From assembly GCA_907163375.1 (NCBI GenBank), contig CAJQUW010004458.1:248001-312000 (forward strand): a stretch of DNA of 64,000 bases, in the 5' to 3' direction. The notes beneath the pieces were generated by a model, which made no database searches, was not told where the DNA came from, and saw only the letters and a list, made by a program, of their open reading frames with translations. The DNA comes from Prostheceraeus crozeri (Eukaryota > Platyhelminthes > Polycladida > Euryleptidae). Below, piece after piece: positions 13,141-24,630 of the stretch; the first letter of the stretch is position 1; every line of letters starts with the position of its first letter. The position numbers were made by a program, and so were the translations under genes.

Positions 13141-14361
13141 ATTTAACTTTTGTTCAACGACGGAAGACAAGGAAGGCTTCAAAGCGCTAAAGGCGTTTGT
13201 TGTAAATACATTACTTTTTGACAAAAGTAATTTAGTGAAGCTTTGTTTCAGTTTATTTGCGACTTGTGTGCAGGCAGCGGATCGAGAAGTTGACTTCTAG
13301 TTAAAGGAAAGATCATTGCATCGAGTTCTATAGACCAATGCAAAAGCGGTTGTTGTCGATCTGCTGACATTCGTTCCTTTTTAGAATTTGGAATTGTTCT
13401 GAAAACTATTTCATGAAGGAAATGCTTCTCTTTATGGCCACGTGAACGTTTGGAGGGTAGCACGTGGTGATTCTTCATTAGTTGTGAAGGCTATCTACAA
13501 TATCTATGATACTTCTGCACTGTCCTCCCCTACAAAGAATGGATAATGGACGTAAAACGAAAACAATAACTAAGACTGTACAATTTTATGGCAAACTTTT
13601 ATTATTCAGCACATATTCCGCAATTAGACTGAAAACTCGATGAAGTCTTTCGAATGAAAACTCGAATTAAGTTTTCGGGTCACTGAGTGACGAATACGTG
13701 ACCTCGTTCCATTGTTGCCTTACAGACACAAACTCAGCATCTACAGAGATCAAATTTTTCATTCTTTTATTGTTATTATTACAGTACCTATTCACTTAAC
13801 CTCTTAGTCAGGTTACAGTTTCGCTATCGTTGCTATGTAACCCAGCACTACATACCTCATTACTCTCCGTTTCTCTTCCCATTTCTAGATCCATCTCCAT
13901 TCACATGTATAAATTTCTGATTTTATAACCAGCATTTTCTCCATTCGTTCCGGGGGATAGCTTATTAACAGCAGATCATCAACCTTCAATTCTTCAAAAT
14001 TTTGATTTAAATGTTCAACTTTGTATGGGAAAATAGAAGAAAATAATCAAGGGAAGCGGCTTTGTTAAGTACATGCGTAATAACTATGTAGTTAGAAAAG
14101 GTGTCAAGTGATTTCTCACAGTTTCTAATTCAAAACATAAGTGGTTTTTGACAGAACTTTTAACGATTTCAGCTATTGAATTTCCTCACTACAAAGTTGT
14201 AGACCTTATCAAACATACAATTCATGTAAAATGTACAGTTGCCGGTATAACATTACTGTAGTTTGCAGTCACTTAAGTAAGTTAAACTCTAAATAATTGT
14301 TCAATGTTTGCTTTTATATTCATGACAGTCTTGCCATTGAAATCCGTCACACCAATTTCAG
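13141..14361 (+). other. PKA-C intron, distal part before exon 5
   Basis: Non-coding sequence ending in the acceptor ACCAATTTCAG. No element recognised. Confidence 0.45.
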
Positions 14362-14444
14362 GACAACAGTAATCTTTACATGGTGCTCGAATTTGTCAAT
14401 GGTGGTGAAATGTTCTCCCATCTCCGCCGAATCGGACGGTTTAG
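14362..14444 (+). CDS. PKA-C: PKA catalytic subunit, exon equivalent to mouse exon 5 (residues 112-138)
   Basis: This 83-nt exon runs from TTTCAG to GTAAGT. It encodes [17 protein letters not shown] then [10 protein letters not shown], plus the first two bases (AG) of the next codon. It covers beta 5, the hinge and helix D. It contains the adenine-contacting Glu121-Val123 hinge and Glu127 of GGEMF, which binds ribose and the P-3 arginine of substrates. Phase 2 at the 3' end is matched by both downstream copies of exon 6, each supplying a C to make AGC (Ser139). The borders agree with vertebrate genes. The reading is clear and has no defects. Confidence 0.96.
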
Positions 14445-15549
14445 GTAAGTTCAGGTTGAATTCATCCCAATTTTTGTATCAAAATTCTTGAATCTTTATT
14501 TTGTAATTATTTAGTAGCAAAAGTTCATCACTTACGTCAAACGCTAATTTACCTAGGTATCTATGATTACATAAGTCATCAGGTGAAAATCCCTGACTAA
14601 TGATGTTTTTTCAAAATCAGTTTAGTGAAATGTAATCGCTGAATTAAGTCCGCAAGAATTGAAGACGTTTTGAAAGAAGCATATGCGCCTGTTCCTATTC
14701 GCTTCATGGAAACAAGACGGCAAGAGCGAGGAGACAGTTTGGCCAAAAACCCAGTTTGGAGATATTTTCAAAATAGAGTGGATAACAAGCAAGTGAATGA
14801 CATCCTGTTTGCAGTGCATCATTGATGACTTCAAATCATTAGTCACCGTGCATACTTGTCGGCAACGCAAGATGTAAAACATCGATCATATTGTTTGAAT
14901 GTTCTTCTGTATTTTGCAAAATCGTTACAGATTTTTCGTTAAACAAAATTGCTTTCTTAGATAGTCAGCTGTATATTTGGAAAGAAGGCACTTAGAATTT
15001 TTGTTTTCTGGCTTGTTTGTATAGCAGGCTGATTATGAAAGCAATTGCGTAATATCCAAGCACGCGTCTCCCTTCACAGATATTCCCTGCGACAGCTCAT
15101 TAGTCAGATCGTGTGCCTGTCATTCTTGATAACTATTATGATATTCATGAAATAGCGCTCTGTGTAGGAATATAACTATGACAACAGAGCATTGTAATCG
15201 CAATTGTTGCTTTGAATCAATCAAAGTATGTGCTTAAGATAGAGTTTTTTTATATTGAAATGCTACACATGCATGACACAATAATAGAGTATTATGAAAT
15301 TCTGGTAATTGGATTTGCACACCATATCTTGAATAATAAAAGCAGATAAAAAGTAAGAATCTAGAAGTGTAATGTTTGTGAATGTCATTCACGAACTAGC
15401 TGTCAATGTATCCTATTAAGTAACTTTTAGTATCTTTGATTTTAAAAATTGATGTTTTTGAAGCGTTTGGTGACATGTTTACCAACGTTTATAGTAAACT
15501 GCTGCACGGTAAATGTATTTTGATATATATAGTAAGAAATTTCACTGAT
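14445..15549 (+). other. PKA-C intron 5, proximal part
   Basis: Non-coding; no recognised feature up to the hAT target duplication at 15550. Confidence 0.45.
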
Positions 15550-15557
15550 TGCTGATT

Positions 15558-17829
15558 CAGTCTTCCCAGTCAGGCGCGAATTTTGCCATCAGAGGCGCGA
15601 ATGCGCGAATTCTGTGGGCAAGGCGCGAAAATATTTGAATGAAATGCGCGAATTTTGGGACAAGCAGATTATCAGATTTCAGTAAAAACTCTCAGATTTA
15701 TTAACATGCAAGTTTGCTGTACTTGTCCTAGGAACACAATTTATTGAAAAATGCATGTTTATTACTTTCAAAATTGCTACTCTGCATGAATATGACTGAA
15801 TGTGATTATTGACTTATCACTATTTTCTGATTTCCCATGCTCTGCGCTCGTATAGATATCCTATTTCCTGTTTATCGTTGATGACCTGCTGCCCATTTAA
15901 GCTTTTTCCGCACATGCAGCAATTGATATTTAGCAATGAGCAGCACATAATTTTTATCGGCAGTTTCACGGAAATAAAGGAAGCTGTCTTCCTACGCCCA
16001 GTTGATACTCGGTGGTTGCAAATTGTTTCCGTCGTGGAGCGTGTGCTACATTTATATGAACCGCTGGTTGAGTTCTTCACAAAGCAGACCAGAAGAGGCA
16101 CAAGTTCTATCTTCACATCTATCCAGGAAACACTGAAAGATCCAAAGGTGAAGTTTTTTCTTCTCTTTCTCGCAGAGGTTTTGAAGCCATTGGAAGAATT
16201 CGAATTACTGTTCCAAAGCGAAGGCACCCAAATTCACATTCTTCACAGTCGTATTGTTGCACTGATGAAGCGCTGGCTCCTCTGCTTCATGAGACCACGC
16301 AAGCTCACTGACAAAATTTGGAAGCTTGATTTGGCAGACGCTTCTGTATGGCTTCCACCTTATGAAATGTCAGTCGGAGAGCCTACAAAGAGTTTGTTTG
16401 CAGATCTTTCAGTGAGTGATCAGCAGGCGTGTCTCTCATCAATGAAATCCTTTTTCAAAGCAGGAACACAGAAGCTGAAGGACTATCTGCCGTTTTGCAA
16501 TAGCTTCTTGGTTGCTTGTCAGATGCTTGATCCGAAGCACCAAAAGCATCCCAACTTCGTGAAATGGGTCGGAAATTTGGCGCGTTGTCTACCCAATGTG
16601 TTTGCTGACACAGAGATCGGCAGCTTGGAAGTCGAGGCTCGCCTGCAGCAGACTGAATTTAAAATCACTTCTATTGATGACAGCGACGTACTTGACTTGT
16701 GGAAGAAAGTTTCAGACGACAACAACAGGTCTCTCCTGACTCGACTCATCCGTGCGCTCCTTGTCCTGCCTCACGGCAATGCCGAGGTCGAGCGTGTGTT
16801 TAGTTCACTGAACGACACGGTGACAAAGAAGCGCTCACTACTCAAGCCAGCCACTGTCAAGGCACTGATTGTGTCGCGTTCCTGCATGGAATCAAGGAAG
16901 TGGACTCCAGCCTCACTTCCTGTGACTGCATCCTTGATTAGCATGTGCAATAGTGCCCACGCTTCCTATCGCCAAAGATTAAAAGATGAAGCAGCAGAAG
17001 AAGAAACGAAGCGTGCGAAGGAATTGGAGGCATCTCTTATTGCCGAAGTCCAGATAGAAAAGAAGTGCAGCAAGCGGATTTCGAGTCTCGAGGAGGAGCT
17101 GTTGCAGAAGGAGAAAGAAATCGAAGCGAAGTTGAAAGAGAAGGAGGCAGCTCACCAGTTGTTGCTCAGCGCACACAGAGCAACTGCCAGCCGTGACGAA
17201 GAGATTGAAGCTTTGCGGAAGGTACAGGGGCAGCTACAAAAGAAAAGGGAAAAATGAATCGGTTCGAGTAACTCAAAACGTTCTAAAACGGAAAGCCTGT
17301 GAAATGGCAATGATCGGCTTGTCCAAGATTCCGAAGAAGGACTGATGTATATTTAGATACTTCAATGCTTTATTGGACAGCCGTGTGTTTCATGAATTTA
17401 CGCTTGCTGCTCACTAATAGTTGTTTTCCACTCGTATTTTCCATGGGTGTATGAGGTTCTGTTGTTTCTGATGCTGCATTAGGTACAATCCGCCTAAGAA
17501 GACCCGCAGGGCCATCCACGCGGTCCGTGGAGATTGCTGAAAAATAGGCATCTGAATCGCACAAGTAAAATCAAACCTCTCATTATGATGTCTGAATATC
17601 AGTTTTGAATAGGTATTATTGATTAACTTAGCTGTTGTTTTTTACAATTTGTTTTTTGCTAACATGGTATGTGGCATGTTTCCCAGGAATAGTAGTGCAC
17701 GATGTGATCATGCTGAAGTAGTAGGTGAAGAGTTGACCCCACGATTGCTAGTCTCCTAAGTCATTTCAGTTAGGCGCGAAAATTTTCACCAGGCGCGAAA
17801 AATTGCGCCACTGCCGACTGGGAAGACTG
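15558..17829 (+). mobile_element. hAT-superfamily DNA transposon, complete insertion
   Basis: The 2272-bp insertion is bounded by perfect 14-bp terminal inverted repeats, CAGTCTTCCCAGTC, and flanked by an exact 8-bp target duplication TGCTGATT (15550-15557 and 17830-17837). The 8-bp duplication is the hAT hallmark. Inside the left end are five GCGCGAA motifs (15574, 15595, 15603, 15623, 15646); the right end has two (17774, 17793) and a related GCGCCA. These are likely transposase-binding subterminal repeats. The element carries one transposase frame in the same orientation as the kinase gene. It is shorter than autonomous hATs, and the transposase lacks its N-terminus, so it is probably a deleted copy. 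Confidence 0.93.
15809..17257 (+). CDS. hAT transposase, N-terminally truncated, with C-terminal coiled coil
   Basis: A 482-codon open frame begins at a TTG; recognisable homology starts near residue 53 (SFTEIKEAVF, then RWLQIVSVVERVL). It follows the layout of ZNF862/KIAA1586-like hAT transposases (recalled family resemblance): an RNase-H-like core with its helical insertion, then the dimerisation motif LPHGNAEVERVFSSLND at about residues 320-336. From about residue 385 to the end it is a charged coiled coil (KRISSLEEELLQKEKEIEA, EEIEALRKVQGQLQKKREK). That tail is not part of the usual hAT ending. The BED zinc finger and the first catalytic residues are absent, so the protein is probably inactive. 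It could also be a domesticated fragment, but the intact TIRs and target duplication argue for a plain transposon. Confidence 0.85.
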   Translation: MTYHYFLISHALRSYRYPISCLSLMTCCPFKLFPHMQQLIFSNEQHIIFIGSFTEIKEAVFLRPVDTRWLQIVSVVERVLHLYEPLVEFFTKQTRRGTSSIFTSIQETLKDPKVKFFLLFLAEVLKPLEEFELLFQSEGTQIHILHSRIVALMKRWLLCFMRPRKLTDKIWKLDLADASVWLPPYEMSVGEPTKSLFADLSVSDQQACLSSMKSFFKAGTQKLKDYLPFCNSFLVACQMLDPKHQKHPNFVKWVGNLARCLPNVFADTEIGSLEVEARLQQTEFKITSIDDSDVLDLWKKVSDDNNRSLLTRLIRALLVLPHGNAEVERVFSSLNDTVTKKRSLLKPATVKALIVSRSCMESRKWTPASLPVTASLISMCNSAHASYRQRLKDEAAEEETKRAKELEASLIAEVQIEKKCSKRISSLEEELLQKEKEIEAKLKEKEAAHQLLLSAHRATASRDEEIEALRKVQGQLQKKREK

Positions 17830-17837
17830 TGCTGATT

Positions 17838-20520
17838 ATATAACACATGCATATCTCATTGTCTATCCTTTTCTACATGCAGTCTACTTTTTGAGATACT
17901 GTATGTGTGTAATGATGTCTATGTCGTGCGAACAAATCAGTAACTTTGGATTCTGACTACTTCGGTTAATTGTCAATCCAACTGAGAGACATAAGAGTAC
18001 ACAATGGTGACTCCAGTGAAATCAGCGAATGGTAGAAATGATCGAAAATGTTGAATTATCGAATTTTGTTTCACATTGAACTACACTTAAGCATGATTGA
18101 AAAATAGGGGTCAAGAGCTCAAAATTTAAAAATTTGTCATGTATATTAATTTTTCATAATAAACATTTTAATTGCCCTTTCTGTAAAATTCAATCCGTCA
18201 TTTGCCCTGTCATTTGAGGATTAAGCATGTGCAAATATCGTTAACAAGATATCGTACACAGAAATTATTGACTATGTTTCTTGTAATTTTGTAAGGTTGA
18301 CCAAACTTGCAAGTATTTTCTGCACTACTGACAAGTTTTCAGAGAGCATCAAAAATTAATGTAATGAGTCTAGATGCGTGCCATATACCTTGCTTCACCT
18401 TGAACAACTTCCAAATAGACAAGATTACTCATGACCGCAGTCCGATGAATGATGATCGAAGGCGAACAGTTCGAGTCGATGGTCGTAGAAGAAGGGAGAC
18501 ACCTTGTGATTTTAGGTAGTTGCTTATGCATCAAAATATCAGCAGCTGAACACTTTTTGATTTTGCTGTATTTGAACCAGAGTATAATATTTACCACTTT
18601 TGCATTTCTGTTATTCGTCTGTTAGACACAGTTTGGGCCCTAGATATTGGAGTGCCATATGTGCGATGGCAAACGATATGATTTTTGTGATTGATTGTAC
18701 GATTTACTGTTGCATGTTCATATAGGTATAACTGACATTTTTCATAAATTGTTCAATTATAGAAAGTGGAATTTGACATAATGTAGATTGTGTGGTAGAT
18801 TTACTACGGCTTTTAATTCTTTAATAACCTTTCAACTTCCTCTGTTAATGAACGGAACTTAGCATCCATGCTTTACTGCAACTTACTAACGAATTGTGAC
18901 ACATTCGTTCTGTTCAGGATCCTGTGCTTTGATGTACCGGTATTCATAGCATAAATGAACGAGAACATTCTAGTAACTTCATAAAGCAAGTGTCTTTTAA
19001 TTTTTAAGTCATATCAGTCATCGGCTTTGAATCACAGCATATATAGCAACACATTTTCTTAAACATATCTCAGCAAAGATGAAGAAAACAATATTCATCC
19101 AATATACCATGATATCATGTTTTACACGCACATCATGCATTTCGGAAGCTCCATTGATGCTTTTATCACTGTGCATCCAGTTGTTTGATCATTATAAACA
19201 GAAATTCTATGCATCAAAGTTTTGGAAAAAGATTGTTTTTCACCTTTTGAATCTTGATTATCTCAGTATTTGACCTGACTTTTTTCTTAAAAAATAGTAG
19301 AGATTCCTCATCAAATTGCAGAATAAAACTTTACTATTTTTATTACACCAATGATAAAGAGTAATAGATATACATGTAAAAATGGATCACTAAGCTCGAT
19401 GCATATGACTTGTGAACGCGACTTCCGGTGCTAGTGAAGGACTAAACTATGCGTTCGTCTTTTACATCAAAGTGATTTTACGTCTATTGTCACATTGACC
19501 GATAGATGGTCAGGGCAGAAAATTCGATCCTTACTTTCTTAGGTGATGGCGTGACCCAATCAAGAAAATCATGGTTTTTAAATTTATCTTAAACACCTGC
19601 TTATCACGTGACTGTTTGAAAAGCGCAGTTGCATGATAATGAAACTGCGTGATATTTGCATGGACTATCTAAGATTCCTTCCATGCGTTGTGAAAATTGC
19701 GATGTCGCGTTCAGCCATAAATTCTTCAACCGCGACCTTAAAATGAAACCTGGATACACGGGGAACGTTAGTGAAATAATATCTCTTACAGAAGCATGAA
19801 ATCATTAAGATCTAGATAACTTGGTCTACTCTACGGTACCTATGCTCTCCACTTTAGTCTTACATCGATATGTTTGAGAAGTACTAAGAGAAAAGAAGCT
19901 ATGGTACCTAATTTCAAGTCAAATTTCAGCATCTAAATCAGGAGTTATGCAATTTCCCTGATTTTTATTCTGAAGCAGCCAAATCTGTAAGATGGAATAA
20001 TATTAATTTAGGCTGGCAATTGATTTCAGTTATTAGGTACAGCTACCTTCAGTCACAAAAGGAATTTGTAATAGCTGGGTGAGATAAAAAATTCTCATCA
20101 TTAAGTAGGATATATAAACTTCAGATGCAAAAAATAAAACTATATAGGAAGAGTTTAGACAGCTATGGAAGAGTGTGAGGTATATGGCAAGTAGTAGATG
20201 GCTACATAGTACCAAGAGTATTTTGTTAAATTGATCGTCACTTAACAAAATGAATGATCGGAAGAATGAAACCAGTATCTTCTATTTCCCGGTCTCAGCT
20301 AGGAATATTCGCTTCAGGAATTCTGAGAAAACTTCAGAAATGTTTTCTGACCTAGAATCTTAAGTGGTCCAATAGATGCCGATTTACTATGCCTGTTGAT
20401 TTTGTGAAGGTTTGTGTATTTTGGATCAGTGGATTGCAACGATGAAGTACGTCGTAGTCTTTGTCTGAAGGCAAGTGTGGAATTGTTTTATCTACTGGAA
20501 GCTGCTTTACTGACATACCG
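17838..20520 (+). other. PKA-C intron 5, middle part
   Basis: AT-rich non-coding DNA; no gene or element recognised. Confidence 0.4.
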
Positions 20521-20720
20521 TGGTCTCCATGGCACAGTGATTAAGTGATAGGCCTATCGATCTTTCGGTCCTGAGGTCGAGGCCCGAGAGTGTCATCGGA
20601 AGTCGTCAGGAAGGGCATCCGGAATAAAAGATCACAACGCTCCAGTTAAAAATTCTGACCATGTTAGTACCGTCGAAGATCCCAGTGTGGGGGAGTAGTG
20701 ACGTTAAACCATCACCCTAC
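20521..20720 (+). mobile_element. tRNA-derived SINE
   Basis: A pol III A box (TGGCACAGTGATTAAG, from 20530) and B box (GGTCGAGGCCC, 20575-20585) have tRNA spacing. They are followed by the GTCGTCAGGAAGGGCATCCG block, which I recall as a widely shared SINE segment in invertebrates. The 3' end is uncertain (near GTAGTGACGTTAAACC). It is in the same orientation as the kinase gene, about 350 bases before exon 6a. No target duplication was identified. Confidence 0.75.
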
Positions 20721-21071
20721 CGTAGCATAGAATGATCAATCAGTCTTCAGATAGCTGCACTGCTCTTTTAATGTCGGCCACATTACGAGAAACGTCTCAA
20801 CTGACATCAAGCTGATCATCTCCAGACCCTTGCTACAATTTTTTGTGCTTGTCGAAGCACTTTCACTCGAAGTAGGCAACCTACCATTGGTAAATCGAAA
20901 TCCTTCCTTGTGTTCAAACTGAAGACATCAGTGCATGCTAGAATTGGTTAGTACAATGAAGGAAAGTGCATTTGTTAATAATTTGTGTCGAAATAATGTG
21001 TCATGATTTATGATGTTTTGAAATTTCTGAAAGTTCATTAATTTAATGCTTTAATCCCTTTTTATGTACAG

Positions 21072-21198
21072 CGATATCCACACTCGATTTTATGCGGCAC
21101 AAGTAGTATTAGGGTTCGAATATCTGCACAATTTGGACCTTGTCTACCGAGATTTAAAGCCTGAGAACATCCTCATCGATTGCACTGGATATTTGAAA
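21072..21198 (+). CDS. PKA-C: PKA catalytic subunit, alternative exon 6a (residues 139-181)
   Basis: This 127-nt exon lies between TATGTACAG and GTGAGT. Its first base completes Ser139, followed by [32 protein letters not shown] and [10 protein letters not shown]. It encodes helix E, the catalytic loop and beta 7/8. Catalytic Asp166, Lys168, Glu170, Asn171 and the R-spine Tyr164 are kept. Compared with exon 6b it differs at 12 of 42 positions, including Ile for Pro141, Arg for Gln144, Gly for Ala153, Ile for Leu172 and Cys-Thr for Ser-Gln at 176-177. It is open, correctly phased and has normal splice sites, so it looks functional and not decaying. It is less typical of the family than 6b and is probably the specialised isoform exon. 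Confidence 0.93.
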
Positions 21199-22791
21199 GT
21201 GAGTTTTCTAACTTATAGGAAATTGACTGTTTCGAAATCATCAACATTTCTCCTCGAAAAATGAGAATGGAATTGATATTTACATACGTTAAACTGGAAA
21301 TCGAGGCAGAGCAATGTCATAACATGCGAATGGTTTAAGAAAAGTTAACCCTGTCTCAGGTGGCATCTAATTATTGTGATTAACTGTGCGATGCGCGGAG
21401 TTGGATTTTTGCTGTTCAAATATGGCTGACAATTCCATCTGTATTTTAATGGAACTTTTGGTTGCAGCGTCAACGAAACTGTCTTTACCGTGTGCGTGTG
21501 TGCTTGCGAACTTAACTAAATAGCGTTATTCTGCATACTTTATTGCCATTGATTTGTGTGGATTCCACTCATAGTCTTTGAATTACAGCACAAACAACAG
21601 TGCATATGTTTTCTGATACTGATAATCTAATCCCTATAATTTGTTCTTACATGTACGTACAGTACATTTACCATTTAACCAGTACAAGTATAATACGAGT
21701 GATACAGCAGCATTCCTTGATGTGTTTTTATATTATACAGCGTTTGAATAAAATGCGTATTTTGTTAGTGTGTCGAATTTCCAAGAAAATAATTAATCGA
21801 TTTCGAGCATGTCATTACGCGTTAATTACTTTGAATGAGTTGGTTTACTCTATAAGATGCTTTAATTTGTTTGGAAACATTTGGCTTAATATGATTTACA
21901 CTACGAGACACTCGCTCTTCATTGCCTTAATCGCTCTCCTATCTTGTACAAATATATCATGTTCGTTCGTATTCGTATATTAAACTTGGGAATACCGATT
22001 TTTGCTCAAAAGTGGTGTTATCATTCTTTTCTTATCGACTCTACTTTAGATTAATTGTTTCATTATGTAACCACTTCATTGCCTACTAATATTCATCCTT
22101 TTAGAATTAGACAGATGTCCAGCTTAATCTGTCGCAGTAGTTTTATGTCTGCTATTATAACACTTCGACTTCAGCACAATACCCGTTAATGAACTTCTAC
22201 TTTTCAATGTTAATGAAATTCTGACCGCACTCACCTAGCTTTTTAACAAAATGCGTTACGATGAAGTAATGAAATGTCATGTTCTCATAAAAACTACTTT
22301 ATTTCAATGTCAAATTTCACAGAAAGAACTGAGATAACTTTCACATGTCACTACAAACTGTGATGAGAAAATTCAAAGCTAAAACAGAAGCACGACAATG
22401 CAACAGATGCTAGAGGGTTTATATTTCACCATATTTTCCATTAAAGCTACAGATATTTGACTTCCTTATGCTGATGATAATGGTTCGAATCCAACTGTGT
22501 CTCTAAAATCAGCCAGGCAGAATTTTATGAATTTCAAGAGACCAGAGACTTCTGCCCAAATTCCTCGAGTCACTGATCGGTAATAAGGTTGGCATCCGTT
22601 GCAATTCTGCGAATTATTCTACGCAGCCTTTTGCAATCATATTTGACAAGATGTGAGATGACATGATGTTCAAAGCAGTTAGTTTTGACGTGTGAAAGAA
22701 AGTGAAAAATTTTACTTTTAACCTACAAATGCCTGTTAACTCACCCTTTGGCAGGTCTATGACCAGCAGATTTATTTTCGCTTTGTTACAG
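21199..22791 (+). other. Intron between alternative exons 6a and 6b
   Basis: 1593 bases with normal ends (GTGAGT, TTTGTTACAG). The 127-codon frame at 21600-21983 has no domain similarity and I regard it as chance. No mobile element recognised. At this length, simple steric blocking by overlapping splice signals is not the reason for exclusive splicing. Confidence 0.6.
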
Positions 22792-22918
22792 CGAGCCTCA
22801 CTCGCAATTTTATGCGGCTCAAATTGTCCTCGCCTTCGAGTATCTACATTCACTAGACCTGATATACCGGGATCTCAAACCGGAAAATTTACTCATTGAC
22901 TCACAAGGTTACATCAAA
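22792..22918 (+). CDS. PKA-C: PKA catalytic subunit, alternative exon 6b (residues 139-181)
   Basis: Also 127 nt, with acceptor CTTTGTTACAG and donor GTAAGA, and the same phases as 6a. After Ser139 it reads [32 protein letters not shown] and [10 protein letters not shown], which is close to the ordinary fly, worm and vertebrate sequence. The catalytic loop is complete and C-spine residues Leu172-Leu173-Ile174 are canonical. If 6a and 6b were spliced together, 6b would be read one base out and reach a stop at its TGACTC, so only one can be used per mRNA. This is probably the default exon. Confidence 0.96.
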
Positions 22919-24630
22919 GTAAGATAGCCACTACAAATCGTCTTGCACCCACATTGCGTTTGTCTCGGTGGTTCTGTTAACGTTTCGCGGAGACCATTTG
23001 TGGATGCTTTTATCCCATTCTCGTGATTTTGTTGCTTTTGCTTTGCTTTCTTACTGACAAGAGTTGCATGCTTTTGGTTCCAGCTGCATATTCAGCGAAA
23101 TAGTTCTTATGTTTGTGCTTTTAAGAAATAAGTCGCATTGCATTCCAAGAGATTATTTTTATAAGCACGTGAAAATGTGTTTGAAATGCCTATCCATTTT
23201 TTCTATATGGTACAAATTTATTTGGTGTAAAATTAATGTGTTCTACAATCCATCACCTCTTATTTTGCACTGATGCAATGTGACTATTTCTAATTCTTAT
23301 AAACCAAACACTTTTATTTAGCTTTTGATGTCGTTGATTTGTAGTAGATAAAATTTTAGTTACATGAACTTGTAATATTCTGCATTGTCGCTTGTCTGCT
23401 ACACCCTGAATAGAAACTGAGCAATTTGAGTCCTGTCAGTTTAGCTGACTGACATTTGTCAAAATGTTTTAGACACTGTCGAATTAGTGTATATCATTAC
23501 AACTTAGTAAATGCTGTAGTTTGGAATGTCTTTGATCGGAGCATCCATACTTTTGTTTAAATGCAACATTTCTGAATGAGCACATTTGTAGAATGTATCT
23601 CTTGATTTTTAGTAAGTTGTTCTAAAGGGCATCAGTACAGGATAACTGAGTGACTTTTCGTCGCTAGGTCTATATTTGACATTTGTGGGAGATGCTGATT
23701 ATCAAAATTCACGTGTTTGTTCCGTCGTTCACATTTTAAATACGAAAAGGTCTTTAATTGTACGCCAGACATACATTGTATATGAGGAATAATCTGACAG
23801 TTTCCGGCTTCTTCGGGAGATAGTTGAACGATATTAAACATTATGATCATAAACAGTTCTCGAGTTTTTAACATCGACTAACGTTTGATCTAACTAATAT
23901 GTCATAACATAACCTATCCTAACCAAGACTTATACATTCGAAGATATCATTTGTTTTGTTTTTATGCTATAGCGACAGCTGATGAAAATTGCATTCTATC
24001 GCATCCCTCTTCAAGAATTTTCACTAAAATAATAGTAGCAACACATATTGAAATACTTTTGCAACTGTATCTTAAATTTGGTTTTCTTAGAGCTTAATTA
24101 GATCAGAAATGTTTTCCAAAATGCCAGGTGTTCGTAAAAGCCACGCAAGTAAGTAAAATGCTCACTTGTGTAACTTTACACTCGGTATTTGTTGGTTTCA
24201 GTCAATTATTTTCAGTGTTTGTCATTCCACTTACTTAGCTCTTAAGACTGCTGCCTCAACCTTATGTGAACATATTTCTGACGTAGCCGATATTGGGAGA
24301 ACAAAGCATAAACTATCCTTACTAAAGAGCACTGGAATGTTTGTGATATTTGATAGCGTATATCCACACTCAACCGTGCACTATTATGCATGATATATAT
24401 AATTAACCCTAAAGTGGCGACACAATTGGTCATGTTCAATACAGCTTCTGTTGCTAGCCAGTCCATATCACCGATCGTCTTGTATCTTTCTAGCATCGTT
24501 GGTATCAAATGGTTACAATCAGTGTTCAGAAAGGCATCACACTCACAGTCAAATTGGAAATATGTTTAAACTTTACACTCGTATGCTTAAATACTTTGGA
24601 GATTCAAAGAGCGAGAATATCAAAGTTTTC
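22919..24630 (+). other. PKA-C intron 6, proximal part
   Basis: Non-coding; nothing recognised before the foldback at 24631. The intron runs 22.4 kb in total to 45337. Confidence 0.45.

Noticed and set aside
21600-21983. 127-codon frame between exons 6a and 6b
   Set aside because: AT-rich composition, no motif, no splice signals in phase with neighbouring exons.
22702-22899. Open frame overlapping exon 6b on +
   Set aside because: It is the wrong frame of exon 6b; the kinase reading fits splice phases and family sequence.
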